Shown: positions 1 through 7,614 of the stretch, in pieces | Layout of the letters: each line of letters opens with the position of its first letter | How positions within the stretch are numbered: position 1 is the stretch's first letter | Made by a program: the position numbers and the translations under genes | NCBI GenBank assembly: GCA_035575835.1 | Contig: DATLXM010000097.1 | Span: 1-23,882, forward strand | Direction of reading: 5' to 3' | Origin: Gaiellasilicea sp035575835 | GTDB taxonomy: Bacteria; Actinomycetota; Thermoleophilia; Gaiellales; Gaiellaceae | DNA: 23,882 bases | The notes under the pieces: model-generated | What the model saw: the letters and a program-made list of their open reading frames with translations, nothing else | What the model was told of the DNA's origin: nothing | The model's database searches: none

Positions 1-140
1 GGGTCCTCGGAGATCAGCGGAGCCTCCCGGTGACTCGACGCCTGGCCTGCGCTCGGACCGGAGCTGAGCACCCCGGCGACCGCAGCGGTCGTGAGCGCGG
101 CGGCGCCCACGAGCGCGGCTGGCAGTAGTCCTTTCTTCAT
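1..140 (-). CDS. DUF4331 domain-containing exported protein (N-terminal part, runs off the window)
   Basis: Reading leftward from an ATG at 140, 46 codons are in the window. The product starts with MKKGLLPAALVGAAALTTAA, a typical Sec signal peptide (Lys-Lys, hydrophobic core, small residues), followed by a Ser/Gly/Ala linker and SHREAPLISEDP at residues 36-46. That last string is the hallmark N-terminus of the mature DUF4331 family (SHREAP-x-I-x-x-DP). A GGAGG ribosome site lies 5-9 nt upstream of the ATG. DUF4331 proteins are usually several hundred residues long and secreted; their biochemical role is not established. It diverges from the ECF sigma factor gene, so it is a plausible target of that sigma factor, but this is inference from position only. 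Confidence 0.8.
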   Translation of the reverse strand, partial: MKKGLLPAALVGAAALTTAAVAGVLSSGPSAGQASSHREAPLISED

Positions 141-322
141 CTCTTCCTCCACTCGTACATGCTTGGACGGCGCCAGCCGAGAGAGAGACTCCCCGCGAGC
201 CCGCGTTTCAAACCTCCCCCCTGCGGCCAATCCAGATCCGCGAACCGAGGCGGAGCGGGGAGCGAACCAGGGTCGTGATCGTGTGCGCACCCACGCTGCT
301 AGCGTTCGGTTCGCGGCCCGCT
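141..322. promoter_or_regulatory. Divergent control region between DUF4331 gene and sigma factor gene
   Basis: About 180 bp with no convincing gene. A TAGCGT hexamer at 300-305 sits 17 nt before the ATG at 323 and could be the -10 box of a transcript with a leader of about ten nt for the sigma gene. On the minus strand, GAAAC (near 210) followed about 15 nt later by GTCT resembles an ECF-type -35/-10 pair pointing at the DUF4331 gene. Both assignments are weak and made by eye. No strong sigma-70 promoter with both boxes is visible. Confidence 0.3.
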
Positions 323-919
323 ATGGCCGCTCCGATGCCATTCCGCGACCACGCCCACCTTTCCGACGAAGCCCTCGTGGCGCTCGTTGCACGGTCGGAC
401 GAGCCGGCGCTCGCGGAGCTCTACGACCGGATTGGTGGGATCGCCTACGGCCTCGCCTATCGCATCCTCCGCGACGAGTCACTCGCCGAGGATGCGGTTC
501 AGGACGCGTTCCTGGGTCTCTGGCGCGCCGCCTCCACGTTCATCCCGGAGCGCGCGAAGGCCTCGACCTGGATCCTGACCCTCGTCCACCGCCGCGCGGT
601 CGACCTCGTCCGGCGCGAGGAGCGGCGGCGCACGGAGCCGCTCGACGACGCGCCCGAGGCGGCCACCGGCTCGGCCGAGGACAGCGCCTGGCTGCACCTG
701 GAGCGCGAACGCGTCCAGGAGGCGCTGCGACAGCTCCCCGATCAACAGCGCGAAGCACTCGAGCTCGCCTACTACGGAGGTTTCACCCAGTCAGAGCTCG
801 CCGAGAGGCTGGGTCAGCCGCTCGGGACGATCAAGAGCAGGATGTTCTCCGGGCTCTCGCGCCTGCGTGAGCTGCTTGACGACGGCGCCGGGAAGGAATC
901 ATGGACCACCACGAGCTGA
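323..919 (+). CDS. ECF-family RNA polymerase sigma factor (SigK/RpoE-like)
   Basis: Region 2 spans roughly residues 20-90: LYDRIGGIAYGLAYRILRD and the core-binding stretch AEDAVQDAFLGLWRAASTF. Region 4 lies near 137-190, with LPDQQREALELAYYGGFTQ and the helix-turn-helix SELAERLGQPLGTIKSRMFS. Regions 1 and 3 are absent, as in ECF sigmas. The protein directs RNA polymerase to a stress regulon. I chose ATG 323 (198 aa), which places RDHAHLSDEALV at the N-terminus. A GTG at 275 would add 16 residues that do not look like ECF sequence. The 3' end overlaps the anti-sigma gene by 19 nt, so the two are translated together. The partner is RskA-like, which points to the SigK branch. The activating signal is not visible in the sequence. 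Confidence 0.93.
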   Translation: MAAPMPFRDHAHLSDEALVALVARSDEPALAELYDRIGGIAYGLAYRILRDESLAEDAVQDAFLGLWRAASTFIPERAKASTWILTLVHRRAVDLVRREERRRTEPLDDAPEAATGSAEDSAWLHLERERVQEALRQLPDQQREALELAYYGGFTQSELAERLGQPLGTIKSRMFSGLSRLRELLDDGAGKESWTTTS

Positions 920-1596
920 CCGCCGCCTACGCGCTCGACGCTCTCGAGCCCCACGAGCGGGAGCGGTACGAGAAGCACCTGGCGACGTGTGAAGAGTGTC
1001 GCGAGGAGCTGGCCTCGTTCTGGTCGGTCGCCGGCGCGCTCGCCCACGGTGCAGGCGGACCCCCGCCCCCACCGGCGCTGCGCGAGCGGATCCTCGAGCA
1101 GGCTCGATCCGAGCGCCCGAACGTCCTCCCGTTCCGCAAGCGCCTGACCGTCGCTCCCGCCGCCTCGCTGGCCGCGGTCGCAGCGGTGCTCGCACTCGGG
1201 CTCGGGCTCTGGGGGTCGTCGCTCGCCGGACAGCTCGACGACATCCGCGCCGAGCGCGCCTCCGAGCGTCAGGCCTTCGAGATCATCGCCGACCCCCACT
1301 CCCGCAAGGTGCCGTTCTCCGGAGCCGAAGGCAATCTCTTCCTCGCCTCCACGGGCACCGGCGCCGTCGTCCTCTCCGGCCTCGACGAGGCGCCGGAAGG
1401 CAAGACCTATGAGGTCTGGGTGATCGAGGGAGGGGTCTTTCACCGTGCCGGGATCTTCGAGGGTGGCGACGGCCGGCTTATGCTCGCGCTCGAACGGCCG
1501 GTGCCTCAGGAGGCCAAGGTCGCGGTCACGCTCGAAGAGGACGGCGGCGTCGAAGTGCCGACCGGGCCGCCGCTCTTCCAGACGATTACCGTCTGA
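901..1596 (+). CDS. Membrane anti-sigma factor, RskA family
   Basis: 231 aa. The N-terminal cytoplasmic part carries the zinc anti-sigma motif: H26, C30 and C33 in KHLATCEECREEL, after the usual LTAAYALDALEPHERERYE helix. A single transmembrane helix lies at about residues 83-108. The extracytoplasmic C-terminal domain (about 135-231) matches the RskA fold region, with SGLDEAPEGKTYEVWVIEGG, a GIFEGG turn and a closing VTLEEDGG strand. Family knowledge: the N-domain sequesters its cognate sigma and is released by regulated proteolysis. The start ATG at 901 lies within the sigma gene. A Pro-rich run (PPPPP, about 54-58) separates the zinc domain from the membrane segment. The order sigma, anti-sigma, then exported proteins suggests the latter are part of the regulon. 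Confidence 0.93.
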   Translation: MDHHELTAAYALDALEPHERERYEKHLATCEECREELASFWSVAGALAHGAGGPPPPPALRERILEQARSERPNVLPFRKRLTVAPAASLAAVAAVLALGLGLWGSSLAGQLDDIRAERASERQAFEIIADPHSRKVPFSGAEGNLFLASTGTGAVVLSGLDEAPEGKTYEVWVIEGGVFHRAGIFEGGDGRLMLALERPVPQEAKVAVTLEEDGGVEVPTGPPLFQTITV

Positions 1597-1613
1597 CCCA
1601 GGTTTAGCGCCTC

Positions 1614-1625
1614 ACCTGGCCAGGT
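1614..1625. promoter_or_regulatory. 12-bp perfect palindrome upstream of the ferritin-like pair
   Basis: ACCTGGCCAGGT is a perfect inverted repeat in the 89-bp gap between the anti-sigma gene and the first ferritin-like gene. GGCCAGG recurs a few bases downstream, near 1629-1635. It could be a dimeric repressor operator or a small RNA hairpin. There is no T-tract, so it does not look like an intrinsic terminator. No regulator can be named. Confidence 0.4.
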
Positions 1626-1685
1626 ATGGGCCAGGAACAGGGGCTGGCACCTCCATCGCTCTTTGACCCACCGATCGGAGGCACG

Positions 1686-2378
1686 ATGTCGAACCCCGAA
1701 GCGTCCGCGCGATCCGCGCTGGCCGAGCTGTCCGACGATCCAGCGTCGCGCAAGCGGTTTCTCAAGCAAATGGGTGGCGGGCTCGCAGGCGCCAGCGCAC
1801 TCAGCCTCTTCCTCGCCGCGTGCGGCGGCAGCGACGACGAAAGCTCGGCAGGAACGACGACCGCCGCGGGCGATACCGGGGCGGCGACGACCGGCGCGGC
1901 CGCGAGTGGCGGCGACCTCGAGATCGTCAACTACGCGTTGACGCTCGAGTACATCGAGGCCGACTTCTACGCGAAGGTGATCGAGAGCGGTCTCTTCTCC
2001 GGCGCCTCCCTGGAGCTGATCAAGTCGTTCGGCGACCACGAGCAGCAGCACGTCGATGCCCTCCTCGAAACCGCGAAGAGCCTCGGCGAGCCTGCAGCCA
2101 AGCCCGAGACCACGTTCCCGCTCGAGAGCGCAGACGCGGTGCTCGAGCTGGCCGCGACCGTCGAGAACCTCGGCGCAGCGGCCTACCTCGGCCAGGCGGG
2201 GCGGATCGAGAGCAAGGAGATCCTCGCCGCCGCCCTCGCGATCCACACGGTCGAGGCCCGGCACGCGGCCACGCTGAACACGCTCACCGGCAAGTCCCCG
2301 ACCCCCGACGGCGCCTTCGCCGCACCCGCCTCCATGGAGGACGTGCTGCCCCAGGTCATGCCGTTCATCGTCAGCTAA
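1686..2378 (+). CDS. Ferritin-like domain lipoprotein (PF13668 type), first of a tandem pair
   Basis: 230 aa from ATG 1686, which has GGAGG six nt upstream; an ATG at 1626 is in frame but lacks such a site. The N-terminus has a Tat-like SRKRFLK (21-27), a hydrophobic stretch and a lipobox LAAC with Cys46, followed by a Ser/Thr/Gly/Ala linker. This predicts a lipid-anchored extracytoplasmic protein. From residue about 76, DLEIVNYALTLEYIEADFY begins the four-helix ferritin-like domain. E88/E91, E119-x-x-H122 (DHEQQH) and a late E-x-x-H (VEARHAAT) are candidate di-metal ligands. The family includes desiccation-related (PCC13-62-like) proteins; function is generally unproven. The Tat motif is imperfect (RK rather than RR). 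It is co-oriented with the next paralogue, 26 nt away. Confidence 0.88.
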   Translation: MSNPEASARSALAELSDDPASRKRFLKQMGGGLAGASALSLFLAACGGSDDESSAGTTTAAGDTGAATTGAAASGGDLEIVNYALTLEYIEADFYAKVIESGLFSGASLELIKSFGDHEQQHVDALLETAKSLGEPAAKPETTFPLESADAVLELAATVENLGAAAYLGQAGRIESKEILAAALAIHTVEARHAATLNTLTGKSPTPDGAFAAPASMEDVLPQVMPFIVS

Positions 2379-2404
2379 CCCGCTCGCGGACGAAAGGAGA
2401 AATC

Positions 2405-3025
2405 ATGCAGTCCAAGACCATCGTCCCCGAGCTTGCCGCCGTGGAGATCCACGGCATGGATCGGGGCTCGTTCATCCTCAAGGGCGCGTTCGCCGTCGGT
2501 GCCGTGTACGGCGCCACCGCCGTCTCGCCCTTCGTGCGCCAGGCGTTCGCGCAGGCCGGAGGAGACGTGGACATCGTCAACTTCGCGCTGACGCTCGAGT
2601 ATCTCGAGGCGGACTTCTACAAGCAGGGGATCGCACTCGGGCTCAGCGCCGAGGTGGAGAAGCTCGCCACCCTGCTCGGCGACCACGAGCAGGAGCACGT
2701 GGAGACGCTCGCGGGCACCGTCGAGTCGCTCGGCGGCACCGCAGCGACGGAGCCGAAGTTCACCTTCCCGATTACGGACGAAGCGAGCTTCCTCAAGCTC
2801 GCTCAGACTCTCGAGGACACCGGCGTCAGTGCCTACAACGGCGCTGCCCCGGCAATCGAGTCGAAGGAGGTGCTCGGCGCCGCCGGCTCGATCGTGCAGA
2901 TCGAAGCCCGGCACGCCGCGGCGATCCGATTCGTGAACAAGGTGAGTACAGCTCCCGACGCCTTCGACGAGGCGCTCGAGATGCAGGCCGTGCTCGACGC
3001 GGTAAAACCCTTCATAGCCGCGTAA
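2405..3025 (+). CDS. Exported ferritin-like domain protein, second of a tandem pair
   Basis: 206 aa from ATG 2405, preceded by AAAGGAG. The N-terminal export signal contains MDRGSFILKGAFAVGAVYG (18-36) and ends AFA-QA, so signal peptidase cleavage is likely after residue 49. There is no lipobox Cys, so unlike its neighbour it should be released or only loosely held. The ferritin-like domain starts at DVDIVNFALTLEYLEADFY (54-72) and repeats the paralogue's ligand pattern: E65/E68, GDHEQEH, and IEARHAAA near the C-terminus. The strong similarity of the two domains points to gene duplication. Its likely role is with metal ions or oxidants outside the membrane, inferred from the fold only. A strong hairpin follows the stop codon. 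Confidence 0.88.
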   Translation: MQSKTIVPELAAVEIHGMDRGSFILKGAFAVGAVYGATAVSPFVRQAFAQAGGDVDIVNFALTLEYLEADFYKQGIALGLSAEVEKLATLLGDHEQEHVETLAGTVESLGGTAATEPKFTFPITDEASFLKLAQTLEDTGVSAYNGAAPAIESKEVLGAAGSIVQIEARHAAAIRFVNKVSTAPDAFDEALEMQAVLDAVKPFIAA

Positions 3026-3036
3026 TTCCGGCGCAA

Positions 3037-3070
3037 GACGTGGGGATCCGCAGAGGCGGATCCCCACGTC
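3037..3070 (+). terminator. Strong hairpin after the ferritin-like genes
   Basis: Perfect 15-bp inverted repeat (GACGTGGGGATCCGC, loop AGAG, complementary arm), starting 11 nt after the stop codon. There is no U-tract; GCGCAAGAC flanks both sides. Such T-less hairpins are common downstream of operons in GC-rich actinobacteria and may act as terminators or as 3' end stabilisers. Confidence 0.7.
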
Positions 3071-3163
3071 GCGCAAGACCCCTGAAGGGTCGCTCCCAAG
3101 AGCACATACACCGCGTGACGGGGTCGTGTCACCTCCGTGACGAAGGCGCGCCGACCGCCTCCG

Positions 3164-3169
3164 TACACT
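3164..3169 (+). promoter_or_regulatory. -10 box of a probable leaderless recQ transcript
   Basis: TACACT followed by 7 nt and the ATG at 3177, with no ribosome-binding site in between. Transcription would start at or within a base of the start codon. No good -35 box is visible at 16-18 bp. Confidence 0.55.
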
Positions 3170-3176
3170 CGTTCGG

Positions 3177-5159
3177 ATGAGCGAGCTGACGCCCGCGCTC
3201 CAGCGCCTGTTCGGATTCCCCGCATTTCGCGAGGGGCAGGAGCAGGTCGTCCAGGCCGCGATCGAGGGGCGGGACACGCTCGCGCTGATGCCCACGGGCT
3301 CCGGAAAGTCGCTCACCTACCAGCTCGCGGCGATGCTCAGGCCGACGCCGACGCTCGTCCTCAGCCCCCTGATCGCGCTGATGAAGGACCAGGTCGACAA
3401 GCTCCCGCCCGAGGTGGCCGCGCAGGCGACGCTGATCAACTCATCGCTCGAGCCCGACGAGGCCGCGCGGCGGCTCCGCGGCGTCGCAGACGGGCACTAC
3501 CGCCTCCTCTACGCCGCGCCGGAGCGGCTGCGCCAGCGCTCGTTCGTGGACGCCTTGGCCGAGATCGACGTCGGGCTCGTCGTGATCGACGAGGTGCACT
3601 GCGTCAGCATGTGGGGCCACGACTTCCGGCCCGACTACCTCTTCATCCGGCGCGCGCTCGAACGCCTCGGGCGTCCCGCGATCCTCGGGATGACTGCGAC
3701 CGCGACGCCCGAGACCGAGCGGGGGATCGCGGAGGCGCTCGGGCGCGAGCCCGAGATCGTCCGCACCTCGGTCGTACGAACGAACCTTCGCTACGACGTC
3801 GAGCTCGTGGACAACGAGGAGGCACGGCTGCGCGCGCTCGTCCGGCGCCTGCACGCGCTCCGGGGCGCGTCGGCGATCGTCTACGCGCGCTCGCGGATGT
3901 CCTGCGAGAAGCTGGCGCGGACGCTGCGCGCGCACGACCTGGGCGCGGCCCACTACCACGCGGGTCTCGACCCCGCGGAGCGCTCCGCGACCCAGGAGGC
4001 GTTCATCGAGGGCCGCGTCCAGACCGTGGTCGCGACGACCGCGTTCGGGATGGGGATCGACAAGCCGGACATCCGGCTCGTCGCGCTCTACAACTACCCC
4101 GAGTCGCTCGAGAGCTACGTGCAGATGATCGGGCGGGCGGGGCGCGACGGCCGAGCCTCCGACACGCTCCTGCTCGCGAGCCGTGCCGACGCGGGAACCC
4201 TGAAGCGCTTCGCTCGGTCGGACATCCCGACCCGGGCCGACCTCCGCGCCGTCTACGGACGGCTGCGCGGGCGCAGCGAGATCACGCCCGAGGAGCTCGG
4301 CAGCGACCCCGACCCGCGCGTTCTGATCGGGATGCTCGAGCAGGTGGGCCTCGTCCGGCGCGGGTTCGACGTCGGCCGCGCGCTCCAGGTCGAGCTTCCG
4401 GAGGCCCCCGCCGACGCCGGTGTGCGGATAGACACGCTTCTGGAGCGATTCGAGGCGGAGGCGATCGCCCGCGCCGACCGGCTCGTCCGCTTCGCCGAGT
4501 CGTCGCGCTGCCGACACCGCCAGGTCGCCGAACACTTCGGGGAAACGCTGGCGGAGGATTGCGGGATGTGCGACGTCTGCTCGCCGCTCGCTGCGCCTAC
4601 CGAGAACGTCCCTGTGGCGGCGCCTTTGCCGGACGACATCGGCTCTGCGATCTATCGAACCGTGCACGACCTTCGCTGGCCGCTCGGCCGCACAGGCCTG
4701 ACAGCTCTCCTCCGCGGCTCGCTCAGCGCCCCGCGCTCGGCACTCCGCTCGCCCTCCTTCGGCATCCTTGCCGCGGCCACCCAGGCCGACGTGAAGCGGT
4801 GGATCCAGCTCCTCGAGGTCGCCGGGGCGCTCGCGCCCTTCGAGAGTGAGAACGGCTTCAAGCTCCTGCGCGCGGTCCCGAACGCGGACGTCCCGGCAAT
4901 CGGGAGCGCTGGGTCGAGCGAGAGCGCGCTGCCGGCCGACGAGGGACTCTTCGAACGACTCCGCGAGTGGCGACTCGAGCGGGCCAGGACCGACGAGGTG
5001 CCCGCGTACGTCGTCCTCCACGATGCGACCCTGCGTGAGCTCGCAGCCGCGAAACCGGCCTCGCAGGCGGATCTCGCGGGCGTAAAGGGCTTCGGCCCGG
5101 CCAAGCTCGAGCGCTACGCGGACGACGTGCTCGCGGTGATCTCCGCGACCGGCCCCTAG
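3177..5159 (+). CDS. recQ: ATP-dependent DNA helicase RecQ
   Basis: 660 aa. Superfamily 2 helicase that unwinds DNA 3'-5' in recombination and repair. Motif 0 region FREGQEQVVQA (17-27); Walker A TGSGKS (40-45); motif II DEVH (138-141, where DEAH is usual), followed by the RecQ aromatic loop CVSMWGHDFRPDY; motif III TATAT; motif VI QMIGRAGRDG. The zinc subdomain follows, with Cys residues in SSRCRHRQ and EDCGMCDVC (about 445-470), then a winged-helix region. A C-terminal HRDC domain covers about 585-655 and includes LAGVKGFGPAKLERYADDVL. Length and domain order match bacterial RecQ. The start has no Shine-Dalgarno sequence but a TACACT box 7 nt upstream, so it is probably leaderless. The PBP gene follows after 25 bp with its own TACACT box. 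Confidence 0.96.
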   Translation: MSELTPALQRLFGFPAFREGQEQVVQAAIEGRDTLALMPTGSGKSLTYQLAAMLRPTPTLVLSPLIALMKDQVDKLPPEVAAQATLINSSLEPDEAARRLRGVADGHYRLLYAAPERLRQRSFVDALAEIDVGLVVIDEVHCVSMWGHDFRPDYLFIRRALERLGRPAILGMTATATPETERGIAEALGREPEIVRTSVVRTNLRYDVELVDNEEARLRALVRRLHALRGASAIVYARSRMSCEKLARTLRAHDLGAAHYHAGLDPAERSATQEAFIEGRVQTVVATTAFGMGIDKPDIRLVALYNYPESLESYVQMIGRAGRDGRASDTLLLASRADAGTLKRFARSDIPTRADLRAVYGRLRGRSEITPEELGSDPDPRVLIGMLEQVGLVRRGFDVGRALQVELPEAPADAGVRIDTLLERFEAEAIARADRLVRFAESSRCRHRQVAEHFGETLAEDCGMCDVCSPLAAPTENVPVAAPLPDDIGSAIYRTVHDLRWPLGRTGLTALLRGSLSAPRSALRSPSFGILAAATQADVKRWIQLLEVAGALAPFESENGFKLLRAVPNADVPAIGSAGSSESALPADEGLFERLREWRLERARTDEVPAYVVLHDATLRELAAAKPASQADLAGVKGFGPAKLERYADDVLAVISATGP

Positions 5160-5171
5160 ACAAACCGGGGC

Positions 5172-5177
5172 TACACT
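5172..5177 (+). promoter_or_regulatory. -10 box of a probable leaderless PBP transcript
   Basis: TACACT, identical to the recQ box, followed by 7 nt and the TTG start at 5185. No ribosome-binding site is seen. A TTG start on a leaderless message would be unusual, so a short leader and a slightly later start cannot be excluded. Confidence 0.5.
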
Positions 5178-5184
5178 TGACTGC

Positions 5185-7614
5185 TTGCGTTCGAAACGAA
5201 AGCAGCGCGCCCCCACCCGGCGGCGCCGAATCCGCCAGTCGAGGCTCCTGGCTCTCCTCACCGTCCTCGGTGTCCTCGGAGCAGTGTCGTTCAGCTTCGG
5301 TCTCGTCGTCGCGATCGCGAGCGAGATCCCACAGCTCGACCCGCGCCGCCAGCTCCAGCAGGAGGTGAACGGGACGATCTATGACGACAGCGGTCAGCGG
5401 GTCCTCTCCGTGCTGCGCGGCTCCGAGGCCCGAACGCTCGTCGACTTCGAGGAGATCAGCCCGCTGATGCGCCACGCGATCGTCGCGGTCGAGGATCGGC
5501 GCTACTGGGAGCACAAGGGCGTCGACGTGCGCGGGATCGGACGTGCGCTCTGGGCGGACATCCGCCAGCAGAAGGTCGTCGAGGGCGGCTCGACGATCAC
5601 GCAGCAGTTCGTGAAGAACGCCCTCGACCGAAACCAGAAGACGATCGCGCGCAAGGTGCGGGAGGCTGCCCTCGCCTGGCAGCTCGAGCGTCCACGCTCG
5701 GGCTGGACGAAGCAGCGGATCCTCGAGGCCTATCTGAACACGATCTACTTCGGGAACAACGCGTACGGCATCCAGCAGGCCTCGCTCACCTACTTCGGGC
5801 ACGGTGCCAAGGACTTGACCCTGTCCGAGTCGGCGCTCCTCGCGGGGATCCCGGCGAACCCGTCGGCCTACGATCCCGTCGCGCATCCGCGAGCAGCCGA
5901 GGCGCGGCGCCGGGTCGTCCTCCAGGCGATGCTGGGCGAGGGGAAGATCACGCAGGAGCAACTCGTTGCGGCCGACGCGACCCCGACCCCCCGCCCCGAG
6001 AACGTACGCCTCCCCGGAACCGACGGCGGCGTCGGCCAGTACTTCGCGAACTACGTCAAGCAGCAGCTGATCGAGGAGTACGGCGCCGAGCGCGTCTACG
6101 GCGGTGGGCTCAAGGTCACGACGACGATCGACCTCGACCTGCAGAACGCGGCCCGCGAGGCGATCGCGGCGACGCTCACCGACCCCGAGGGGCCCTCGGC
6201 CGCCCTCGTTGCGATCGACCCGCGCGACGGAGCCGTCAAGGCGATGGTCGGTGGCGCCAACTTCCGCGAGAGCCAGTTCAACCTGGCCGTTCAGGGAGAG
6301 CGCCAGCCCGGGTCGGCCTTCAAGCCGTTCGTGCTCGCGACGGCGCTCCGCCAGGGGATCTCGCCGGCGACCCGGTTCGACTCGAAGCCACAGCAGATCA
6401 ACCTCGGGGATAGGTACTGGGTCGTGAACAACTACGAGGACATCTACTACGGCTCGACCGACCTCGAGCGCGCGACGATCGAATCGGACAACGCGGTCTA
6501 CGCTCAACTGACCCGGCTCGTCGGCTCGCGCAAGGTCGCAGAGACCGCGAAGGCGCTCGGGATCCAGAGCCGGCTCCAGGGCTTCTACTCGATCGGGCTC
6601 GGCACCGAGTCGGTGAACCCGCTCGAGCTGGCCCGGGCCTATGCCGCGTTCGCGAACGACGGCAAGAGGATCGACGGCGCCCTGCTCGGCAACCGGCCGC
6701 GGGTGATCGAGACGATCGAGGAGGGCGACAAGCTCAAGCGCAACGCGCCGGTCGGCAAGCAGGTGCTCTCCTCCGGTGAGGCGGCGACCGTCACCTCGAT
6801 CCTCCAGAAGGTCGTGTCCCAGGGCTCCGGCGTCCGCGCCGCGCTCCCGGACCGACCGGTCGCGGGCAAGACCGGCACGACCGAGAACTACGGTGACGCC
6901 TGGTTCGTCGGCTACACGCCGCAACTCGTCGTCGCAGTCTGGGTCGGATACCCGACGATGCTGAAGCCGATGCTGACCGAGTTCGACGGCGAAGCCGTCA
7001 CCGGCGGGAGCTTTCCGGCCGAGATCTGGAAGGCGTTCGCCGGGAAGGCGCTCGAGAACGTCGAGCCGGAGACGTTCGACTCGCCCCCGTTCCTGTCCAC
7101 CGCGCCGAAGCTCGTCGTGCGCCGGGGCGATCGCCTGATGCTCGACAACGGCATCTGCGTCTCGCGCCTGGAAGTCGTCTACTTCGAAGGGCGCGGCCCG
7201 AGCGCGACGGCCAACTGTCGTGAGGACGAGGTCGAGGTCCCGAACGTCGTCGGTCAGCCTCTGGCCGAGGCAGAGACGCGCCTCAACGCCCAGCCGCTCA
7301 CCGCCGAGGTCGTCTACAAGCCGGCCGCGACTCTGCAGCGCGCGAACGTCGTCGTCGGCCAGCGCCCGAAGCGCGGGTACGCGTCGTCGTTCGACCCGGT
7401 GATCCTGATCGTGGCGAAGCCGCTGCACGGAGTGATCCCGAACGTGATCGGCAAGAGCGTCGAGGACGCGCGCCTCAGGCTGGAGCGGCTGAAACTTCGG
7501 CCCGAGATCACGTGGGTGGACGGCGAGACCAAGGCCGTGATCGGCCAGAAGCCGATACCAGGGCTTGCAGCCGCTCCCGGGGTCAAGGTCGAGCTCGTCG
7601 TCGCCCGCGGCTAG
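5185..7614 (+). CDS. Class A penicillin-binding protein (transglycosylase/transpeptidase) with two PASTA domains
   Basis: 809 aa. Bifunctional peptidoglycan synthase anchored by one TM helix (about 21-45) after a very basic cytoplasmic tail. GT51 glycosyltransferase domain (about 60-240): catalytic Glu103 in AVEDRRYWEHKG and GGSTITQQ (134-141). Transpeptidase domain (about 310-640): SxxK with Ser377 and Lys380 in PGSAFKPF, SDN (434-436) and KTGT (562-565). Two C-terminal PASTA repeats begin at VPNVVGQPLAEAETRL and IPNVIGKSVEDARLRL and may sense muropeptide or lipid II. This is the PonA-like actinobacterial layout. The best start is TTG 5185. The 3' end overlaps the convergent glycosylase gene by the 4-nt palindrome CTAG, so there is no room for a separate terminator. 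Confidence 0.95.
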   Translation: MRSKRKQRAPTRRRRIRQSRLLALLTVLGVLGAVSFSFGLVVAIASEIPQLDPRRQLQQEVNGTIYDDSGQRVLSVLRGSEARTLVDFEEISPLMRHAIVAVEDRRYWEHKGVDVRGIGRALWADIRQQKVVEGGSTITQQFVKNALDRNQKTIARKVREAALAWQLERPRSGWTKQRILEAYLNTIYFGNNAYGIQQASLTYFGHGAKDLTLSESALLAGIPANPSAYDPVAHPRAAEARRRVVLQAMLGEGKITQEQLVAADATPTPRPENVRLPGTDGGVGQYFANYVKQQLIEEYGAERVYGGGLKVTTTIDLDLQNAAREAIAATLTDPEGPSAALVAIDPRDGAVKAMVGGANFRESQFNLAVQGERQPGSAFKPFVLATALRQGISPATRFDSKPQQINLGDRYWVVNNYEDIYYGSTDLERATIESDNAVYAQLTRLVGSRKVAETAKALGIQSRLQGFYSIGLGTESVNPLELARAYAAFANDGKRIDGALLGNRPRVIETIEEGDKLKRNAPVGKQVLSSGEAATVTSILQKVVSQGSGVRAALPDRPVAGKTGTTENYGDAWFVGYTPQLVVAVWVGYPTMLKPMLTEFDGEAVTGGSFPAEIWKAFAGKALENVEPETFDSPPFLSTAPKLVVRRGDRLMLDNGICVSRLEVVYFEGRGPSATANCREDEVEVPNVVGQPLAEAETRLNAQPLTAEVVYKPAATLQRANVVVGQRPKRGYASSFDPVILIVAKPLHGVIPNVIGKSVEDARLRLERLKLRPEITWVDGETKAVIGQKPIPGLAAAPGVKVELVVARG

